Shown: positions 54,701-64,000 of the stretch, piece after piece
Position numbering within the stretch: position 1 is the stretch's first letter
How the letters are laid out: each line of letters opens with the position of its first letter
Assembly: GCF_050948215.1 (NCBI RefSeq)
Contig: NW_027489031.1
Location: 62,001 to 126,000 of the forward strand
Direction of reading: 5' to 3'
Length of the DNA stretch: 64,000 bases
DNA from: Halictus rubicundus
Taxonomy: Eukaryota; Arthropoda; Insecta; Hymenoptera; Halictidae
Position numbers and translations under genes: made by a program
Notes under the pieces: generated by a model
Seen by the model: only the letters and a program-made list of their open reading frames with translations
Databases searched by the model: none
Told to the model about the DNA's origin: nothing

Positions 54701-55238
54701 CCTCTATCCTAGCCTATCATCTATCCTATCCTCTATCCTATCCTATCTTCTATCCTATCTTCTATCCTATCATCTATCCTATCCTATCCTCTATCCTATC
54801 CTATCTTCTATCCTATCCTATCCTCTATCCAATTATATCCTCTATCCTATCCTATCCTCTATCCTATCCTATCCTCTATACTATCCTATCCTCTATCCTA
54901 TCCTATCCTCTATCCTATCCTATCCTCTATCCCATCCTATCCTCTATCCTATCCTATCCTCTATCCTATCCTATCCTCTATCCTATCCTATACTCTATCC
55001 TATCCTATCCTCTATCCTATCCTATACTCTATCCTATCCTATCCTCTATCCTATCCTATCCTCTATCCTATCCTATCTTCTATCCTATCCTCTATCCTAT
55101 CCTATCCTATCCTCCATCCTATCCTATCCTCTATGCTATCCTATCCTCTATGCTATCCTATCCTCTATCCTATCCTATCCCCTATCCTATCCTATCATCT
55201 ATCCTATCCTCTATCCTATCCTCTATCATATGCTATCC

Positions 55239-56662
55239 TCAATCGAATCTTATCCTATCCTCTATCCTATAATATCATCTATCCTATCCAATCTTCTATC
55301 CTATCCTATCCTCTATCCTATAATATCATCTATCCTATCCAATCTTCTATCCTATCCTATCCTCTATCCTATCCTACCCTCTATCCTATCCTATCCTATC
55401 CTCTATCATATCCTATCCTCTATCCTATCCTATCCTCTATCCTATCAAATCTTCTATCCTATCTTCTATCCTATCATCTATCCTATCCTATCCACTATCC
55501 TATCCTATCTTCTATCCTATCCTATCCTCTATCCAATTATATCCTCTATCCTATCCTATCCTATATCCTATCCTATCCTCTATACTATCCTATCCTCTAT
55601 CCTATCCTATCCTCTATCCTATCCTATCCTCTATCCCATCCTATCCTCTATCCTATCCTATCCTCTATCCTATCCTATCCTCTATCCTATCCTATCCTCT
55701 ATCCTATCCTATCTTCTATCCTATCTTCAATCCTATCATCTATCCTATCCTATCCTCTATCCTATCCTATCCTCTATACTATCCTATCCTCTATCCTATC
55801 CTATCCTCTATTCTATCCTATCCTCTATCCCATCCTATCCTCTATCCTATCCTATCCTCTATCCTATCCTATCCTCTATCCTATCCTATACTCTATCCTA
55901 TCCTATCCTCTATCCTATCCTATCCTCTATCCTATCCGATCCTCTATCCTATCCTATCCTATATCCTATCCTATCCTCTATCCTATCCTATCCTCTATCC
56001 TATCCTATCCTCTATCCTATCCTATCCTCTATCCTATCCTATCCTCTATCCTATCCTATCCTCTATCTTATCCTATTCTCCATCCTATCCTATCCTATCC
56101 TATCCTATCCTCTATCCTATCCTATCCTATCCTCTATCCTATCTTATCCTCTATCCTATGCTATCCTCGATCCTGCCCTATTCTCTATCCCATCCTATCC
56201 TATCCTCTACCCTATCCTATCCTCTATCCTAACCTATCCTCTATCCTATCCTATCCTATCCTCTACCCTATCCTATCCTCTATCCTATCCGATCCTCTAT
56301 CCTATCCTATCCTCTATCCTATCCTATCCTATCCTCTATCCTATCCTATCCTATCCTCTATCCTATCCTATCTTCTATCCTATCCTATCCTCTATCCTAT
56401 CCTATCCTCTATCCTATCCTATCCTATCTTCTATCCTATCCTCTATCCTATCCTATCCTATCTTCTATCCTATCCTATCCTCTATCCTATCCTACCCTCT
56501 ATCCTATCCTATCCTATCCTCTATCATATCCTATCCTCTATCCTATCCTATCCTCTATCCTATCCTATCCTCTATGCTATCCTATCCTCTATCCTATCCT
56601 ATCCTCTATCCTATCCTATCATCTATCCTATCCTCTACCTATCCTCTATCATATGCTATCCT
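55239..56662. repeat. Domain 3 segment, copy paired with 49827-51254
   Basis: Second copy of the 1.4-kb segment, with the same rare variants in the same order. The relationship bridges about 5.4 kb of other domain 3 modules, so duplication here was not only between neighbours. Confidence 0.85.
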
Positions 56663-59600
56663 CAATCGAATCCTATCCTATCCTCTATCCTATAATATCA
56701 TCTATCCTATCCAATCTTCTATCCTATCCTATCCTCTATCCTATCCTACCCTCTATCCTATCCTATCCTATCCTCTATCATATCCTATCCTCTATCCTAT
56801 CCTATCCTCTATCCTATCCTATCTTCTATCCTATCTTCTATCCTATCATCTATCCTATCCTATCCTCTATCCTATCCTATCTTCTATCCTATCCTATCCT
56901 CTATCCAATTATATCCTCTATCCTATCCTATCCTCTATCCTATCCTATCCTCTATACTATCCTATCCTCTATCCTATCCTATCCTCTATCCTATCCTATC
57001 CTCTATCCCATCCTATCCTCTATCCTATCCTATCCTCTATCCTATCCTATCCTCTATCCTATCCTATACTCTATCCTATCCTATCCTCTATCCTATCCTA
57101 TACTCTATCCTATCCTATCCTCTATCCTATCCTATCCTCTATCCTATCCTATCTTCTATCCTATCCTATCCTCTATCCAATCCTATCCTCTATCCTATCC
57201 TATCCTCTATCCTATCGTATCCTCTATCCTATCCTATCCTCTATCCTACCTTATCCTCTATCCTATCCTATCCTCTATCCTATCCTATCCTCTATCCTAT
57301 CCTATCCTCTATCCTATCCTATCCTATCTTCTATCCTATCCTCTATCCTATCCTATCCTATCCTCTATCCTATCCTATCCTCTATGCTATCCTATCCTCT
57401 ATGCTATCCTATCCTCTATCCTATCCTATCCTCTATCCTAGCCTATCATCTATCCTATCCTCTATCCTATCCTCTATCATATGCTATCCTCAATCGAATC
57501 TTATCCTATCCTCTATCCTATAATATCATCTATCCTATCCAATCTTCTATCCTATCCTATCCTCTATCCTATCCTACCCTCTATCCTATCCTATCCTATC
57601 CTCTATCATATCCTATCCTCTATCCTATCCTATCCTCTATCCTATCCTATCCTCTATCCTATCCTATCCTATCTTCTATCCTATCCTCTATCCTATCCTA
57701 TCCTATCTTCTATCCTATCCTATCCTCTATCCTATCCTACCCTCTATCCTATCCTATCCTATCCTCTATCATATCCTATCCTCTATCCTATCCTATCCTC
57801 TATCCTATCCTATACTCTATCCTATCCTATCCTCTATCCTATCCTATACTCTATCCTATCCTATCCTCTATCCTATCCTATCCTCTATCCTATCCTATCT
57901 TCTATCCCATCCTATCCTCTATCCTATCCTATCCTCTATCCTATCCTATCCTCTATCCTATCCTATACTCTATCCTATCCTATCCTCTATCCTATCCTAT
58001 ACTCTATCCTATCCTATCCTCTATCCTATCCTATCCTATCTTCTATCCTATCCTCTATCCTATCCTATCCTATCCTCTATCCTATCCTATCATCTATGCT
58101 ATCCTATCCTCTATGCTATCCTATCCTCTATCCTATCCTATCCTCTATCCTATCCTATCATCTATCCTATCCTCTATCCTATCCTCTATCATATGCTATC
58201 CTCAATCGAATCTTATCCTATCGTCTATCCTATAATATCATCTATCCTATCCAATCTTCTATCCTATCCTATCCTCTATCCTATCCTACCCTCTATCCTA
58301 TCCTATCCTATCCTCTATCATATCCTATCCTCTATCCTATCCTATCCTCTATCCTATCCTATCTTCTATCCTATCTTCTATCCTATCATCTATCCTATCC
58401 TATCCACTATCCTATCCTATCCTCTATCCTATCCTATCCTCTATCCTATCCTATCCTCTATACTATCCTATCCTCTATCCTATCCTATCCTCTATCCTAT
58501 CCTATCCTCTATCCCATCCTATCCTCTATCCTATCCTATCCTCTATCCTATCCTATCCTCTATCCTATCCTATACTCTATCCTATCCTATCCTCTATCCT
58601 ATCCTATCCTCTATCCTATCCTATCCTCTATCCTATCCGATCCTCTATCCTATCCTATCCTATATCCTATCCTATCCTCTATCCTATCCTATCCTCTATC
58701 CTATCCTATCCTCTATCCTATCCTATCCTCTATCCTATCCTATCCTCTATCCTATCCTATCCTCTATCTTATCCTATTCTCTATCCTATCCTATCCTATC
58801 CTATCCTATCCTCTATCCTATCCTATCCTATCCTCTATCCTATTCTATCCTCTATCCTATGCTATCCTCGATCCTGTCCTATTCTCTATCCCATCCTATC
58901 CTATCCTCTACCCTATCCTATCCTCTATCCTATCCTATCCTCTATCCTATCCTATCCTATCCTCTACCCTATCCTATCCTCTATCCTATCCGATCCTCTA
59001 TCCTATCCTATCCCCTATCCTATCCTATCCTATCCTCTATCCTATCCTATCCTATCCTCTATCCTATCCTATCTTCTATCCTATCCTATCCTCTATCCTA
59101 TCCTATCCTCTATCCTATCCTATCCTATCTTCTATCCTATCATCTATCCTATCCTATCCTATCCTCTATCCTATCCTATCCTCTATGCTATCCTATCCTC
59201 TATGCTATCCTATCCTCTATCCTATCCTATCCTCTATCCTATCCTATCATCTATCCTATCCTCTATCCTATCCTCTATCATATGCTATCCTCAATCGAAT
59301 CCTATCCTATCCTCTATCCTATAATATCATCTATCCTATCCAATCTTCTATCCTATCCTATCCTCTATCCTATCCTACCCTCTATCCTATCCTATCCTAT
59401 CCTCTATCATATCCTATCCTCTATCCTATCCTATCCTCTATCGTATCCTATCTTCTATCCTATCTTCTCTCCTATCATCTATCCTATCCTATCCTATCCT
59501 ATCCTCTATCCTATCGTATCCACTATCCTATCCTATCCTCTATCCTACCCTACCCTCTATCCTATCCTATCCTCTATCCTATCCTATACTCTATCCTATC

Positions 59601-62600
59601 CTATCCTCTATCCTATCCTATACTCTATCCTATCCTATCCTCTATCCCATCCTATCCTCTATCCTATCCTATCCTCTATCCTATCCTATCCTCTATCCTA
59701 TCCTATACTCTATCCTATCCTATCCTCTATCCTATCCTATACTCTATCCTATCCTATCCTCTATCCTATCCTATCCTCTATCCCATCCTATCCTCTATCC
59801 TATCCTATCCTCTATCCTATCCTATCCTCTATCCTATCCTATACTCTATCCTATCCTATCCTCTATCCTATCCTATCCTCTATCCTATCCTATCCTCTAT
59901 GCTATCCTATCCTCTATGCTATCCTATCCTCTATCCTATCCTATCCTCTATCCTATCCTATCATCTATCCTATCCTCTATCCTATCCTCTATCATATGCT
60001 ATCCTCAATCGAATCTTATCCTATCCTCTATCCTATAATATCATCTATCCTATCCAATCTTCTATCCTATCCTATCCTCTATCCAATTATATCCTCTATC
60101 CTATCCTATCCTCTATCCTATCCTATCCTCTATACTATCCTATCCTCTATCCTATCCTATCCTCTATCCTATCCTATCCTCTATCCCATCCTATCCTCTA
60201 TCCTATCCTATCCTCTATCCTATCCTATCCTCTATCCTATCCTATACTCTATCCTATCCTATCCTCTATCCTATCCTATCCTCTATCCTATCCTATCCTC
60301 TATCCTATCCGATCCTCTATCCTATCCTATCCTATATCCTATCCTATCCTCTATCCTATCCTATCCTCTATCCTATCCTATCCTCTATCCTATCCTATCC
60401 TCTATCCTATCCTATCCTCTATCCTATCCTATCCTCTATCTTATCCTATTCTCTATCCTATCCTATCCTATCCTATCCTCTATCCTATTCTATCCTCTAT
60501 CCTATGCTATCCTCGATCCTGTCCTATTCTCTATCCCATCCTATCCTATCCTCTACCCTATCCTATCCTCTATCCTATCCTATCCTCTATCCTATCCTAT
60601 CCTATCCTCTACCCTATCCTATCCTCTATCCTATCCGATCCTCTATCCTATCCTATCCCCTATCCTATCCTATCCTATCCTCAATCCTATCCTATCCTAT
60701 CCTCTATCCTATCCTATCTTCTATCCTATCGTATCCTCTATCCTATCCTATCCTCTATCCTATCCTATCCTCTATCCTATCCTATCCTATCTTCTATCCT
60801 ATCATCTATCCTATCCTATCCTATCCTCTATCCTATCCTATCCTCTATGCTATCCTATCCTCTATGCTATCCTATCCTCTATCCTATCCTATCATCTATC
60901 CTATCCTCTATCCTATCCTCTATCATATGCTATCCTCAATCGAATCCTATCCTATCCTCTATCCTATAATATCATCTATCCTATCCAATCTTCTATCCTA
61001 TCCTATCCTCTATCCTATCCTACCCTCTATCCTATCCTATCCTATCCTCTATCATATCCTATCCTCTATCCTATCCTATCCTCTATCCTATCCTATCTTC
61101 TATCCTATCTTCTCTCCTATCATCTATCCTATCCTATCCTCTATCCTATCCTATCCTATCCTCTATCCTATCGTATCCTCTATCATATCCTATCCTCTAT
61201 CCTACCCTACCCTCTATCCTATCCTATCCTCTATCCTATCCTATCGTCTATCCTATCCTATCCTCTATCCCATCCTATCCTCTATCCTATCATATCCTCT
61301 ATCCTATCCTATCCTCTATCGTATCCTATCCTGTATCCTATATTATCCTCTATCCTATCCTATCCTCTATCCTATCCTATACTCTATCCTATCCTATCCT
61401 CTATCCTATCCTATCCTCTATCCTATCCTATCTTCTATCCTATCCTATCCTCTATCCTATCCTATCCTCTATCCTATCCTATCATCTATCCTATCCTCTA
61501 TCCTATCCTCTATCATATGCTATCCTCAATCGAATCTTATCCTATCCTCTATCCTATAATATCATCTATCCTATCCAATCTTCTATCCTATCCTATCCTC
61601 TATCCTATCCTACCCTCTATCCTATCCTATCCTAACCTCTATCATATCCTATCCTCTATCCTATCCTATCCTCTATCCTATCCTATCTTCTATCCTATCT
61701 TCAATCCTATCATCTATCCTATCCTATCCTCTATCCTATCCTATCTTCTATCCTATCCTATCCTCTATCCAATTATATCCTCTATCCTATCCTATTCTCT
61801 ATCCTATCCTATCCTCTATACTATCCTATCCTCTATCCTATCCTATCCTCTAACCTATCCTATCCTCTATCCCATCCTATCCTCTATCCTATCCTATCCT
61901 CTATCCTATCCTACACTCTATCCTATCCTATACTGTATCCTATCCTATCCTCTACCCTATCCTATCCTCTATCCTATCCTATCCTCTATCCTATCCTATC
62001 CTATCCTCTACCCTATCCTATCCTCTATCCTATCCGATCCTCTATCCTATCCTATCCTCTATCCTATCCTATCCTCTATCCTATCCTATCCTATCCTCTA
62101 TCCTATCCTATCCTATCCTCTATCCTATCCTATCTTCTATCCTATCCTATCCTCTATCCTATCCTATCCTCTATCCTATCCTATCCTATCTTCTATCCTA
62201 TCCTCTATCCTATCCTATCCTATCTTCTATCCTATCCTATCCTCTATCCTATCCTACCCTCTATCCTATCCTATCCTATCCTCTATCATATCCTATCCTC
62301 TATCCTATCCTATCCTCTATCCTATCCTATCCTCTATGCTATCCTATCCTCTATCCTATCCTATCCTCTATCCTTTCCTATCATCTATCCTATCCTCTAT
62401 CCTATCCTCTATCATATGCTATCCTCAATCGAATCCTATCCTATCCTCTATCCTATAATATCATCTATCCTATCCAATCTTCTATCCTATCCTATCCTCT
62501 ATCCTATCCTACCCTCTATCCTATCCTATCCTATCCTCTATCATATCCTATCCTCTATCCTATCCTATCCTCTATCCTATCCTATCTTCTATCCTATCTT

Positions 62601-64000
62601 CTATCCTATCATCTATCCTATCCTATCCTCTATCCTATCCTATCTTCTATCCTATCCTATCCTCTATCCAATTATATCCTCTATCCAATTATATCCTCTA
62701 TCCTATCCTATCCTCTATCCTATCCTATCCTCTATACTATCCAATCCTCTATCCTATCCTGTCCTCTATCCTATCCTATCCTCTATCCCATCCTATCCTC
62801 TATCCTATCCTATCCTCTATCCTATCCTATCCTCTATCCTATCCTATACTCTATCCTATCCTATCCTCTATCCTATCCTATACTCTATCCTATCCTATCC
62901 TCTATCCTATCCTATCCTCTATCCTATCCTATCTTCTATCCTATCCTCTATCCTATCCTATCCTATCCTCCATCCTATCCTATCCTCTATGCTATCCTAT
63001 CCTCTATGCTATCCTATCCTCTATCCTATCCTATCCTCTATCCTATCCTATCATCTATCCTATCCTCTATCCTATCCTCTATCATATGCTATCCTCAATC
63101 GAATCTTATCCTATCCTCTATCCTATAATATCATCTATCCTATCCAATCTTCTATCCTATCCTATCCTCTATCCTATCCTACCCTCTATCCTATCCTATC
63201 CTATCCTCTATCATATCCTATCCTCTATCCTATCCTATCCTCTATCCTATCAAATCTTCTATCCTATCTTCTATCCTATCATCTATCCTATCCTATCCAC
63301 TATCCTATCCTATCTTCTATCCTATCCTATCCTCTATCCAATTATATCCTCTATCCTATCCTATCCTCTATCCTATCCTATCCTCTATACTATCCTATCC
63401 TCTAACCTATCCTATCCTCTATCCTATCCTATCCTCTATCCCATCCTATCCTCTATCCTATCCTATCCTCTATCCTATCCTATCCTCTATCCTATCCTAT
63501 CCTCTATCCTATCCTATCTTCTATCCTATCTTCAATCCTATCATCTATCCTATCCTATCCTCTATCCTATCCTATCCTCTATACTATCCTATCCTCTATC
63601 CTATCCTATCCTCTATTCTATCCTATCCTCTATCCCATCCTATCCTCTATCCTATCCTATCCTCTATCCTATCCTATCCTCTATCCTATCCTATACTCTA
63701 TCCTATCCTATCCTCTATCCTATCCTATCCTCTATCCTATCCGATCCTCTATCCTATCCTATCCTATATCCTATCCTATCCTCTATCCTATCCTATCCTC
63801 TATCCTATCCTATCCTCTATCCTATCCTATCCTCTATCCTATCCTATCCTCTATCCTATCCTATCCTCTACCTTATCCTATTCTCTATCCTATACTATCC
63901 TATCCTATCCTATCCTCTATCCTATCCTATCCTATCCTATCCTCTATCCTATCAAATCTTCTATCCTATCTTCTATCCTATCATCTATCCTATCCTATCC

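Larger units (their letters stand above)
34690..64000. repeat. Satellite array, domain 3: shuffled higher-order modules
   Basis: The same 5-bp and 7-bp words and TCAATCGAAT blocks continue to the window's end, but block spacing is irregular (for example 37409, 38661, 39807, 41458, 41985, 44532, 46994, 48572, 49827, 51254). Domain 3 landmarks are CTCGATCCTGCCC (34698, 35579, 36872, 38124, 42707, 44017, 46479, 48057, 50757, 56165; CTCGATCCTGTCC at 58866 and 60511) and CTGTATGCTATCC (37316, 38568, 44439, 46901, 48479, 53789). Modules are reused in different orders, so no single period describes it. No unique sequence, gene or transposon is seen in these 29 kb, and the array runs off the window. 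Confidence 0.93.

Noticed and set aside
1..64000. CRISPR array or other prokaryotic direct-repeat system.
   Set aside because: Units are contiguous words of 5 and 7 bp with no unique spacers and no associated genes.
1..64000. Telomeric array.
   Set aside because: GGATA/GAGGATA words do not match telomere repeats known to me (TTAGG, TTAGGG, TTAGGC, TCAGG), and the variant-rich higher-order structure is typical of satellite rather than telomerase products.

Overview
This window is almost entirely one eukaryotic satellite DNA array. About 62.1 kb of the 64 kb is built from two short words, TATCC (5 bp) and TATCCTC (7 bp). They are joined mostly as the 12-bp unit TATCCTATCCTC, with frequent 17-bp (two TATCC plus one TATCCTC) and 7-bp variants. 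The + strand is pyrimidine-rich and the canonical unit contains no G. There is no convincing protein-coding gene, rRNA, tRNA, CRISPR array or bacterial feature. A long, hierarchically organised satellite carrying one poly(A)-tailed retroposed insertion points to a eukaryotic heterochromatic block (pericentromeric, centromeric or subtelomeric). The organism cannot be identified from this window; an invertebrate animal is a weak guess.

Layout: (1) 1-14203, satellite domain 1, a mosaic of duplicated variant-unit modules, with one decayed single-copy patch at about 6181-6620. (2) 14204-16116, the only non-satellite DNA: a 1,913-bp insertion in minus orientation, with a 17-nt poly(A) tail (T-run on +) and a 16-bp target-site duplication. 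(3) 16117 to about 21300, domain 1 resuming in exact register, with a perfect-looking 1,649-bp tandem duplication (16236-17884 and 17885-19533). (4) About 21300-34690, domain 2: tandem higher-order repeats of 2,687, 3,362 and 3,617 bp plus a partial fourth. These carry a G/CpG-containing marker block (CATATG ... TCAATCGAAT ... CCAATCTTC) that I did not see before 22.19 kb. (5) About 34690-64000, domain 3: the same marker blocks, but irregularly spaced and shuffled, with local duplications at offsets of 1,252, 2,462, 1,578 and 5,408-5,412 bp.

There is no gene network here. The information lies in repeat structure: a two-word code, hierarchical duplication by apparent unequal exchange, and one RNA-mediated insertion whose integration footprint can be read because the interrupted module exists intact elsewhere in the window. 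The very long sense-strand open frames (for example 958-10902) follow from a 12-bp period free of stop codons in all three sense frames and should not be annotated as genes.
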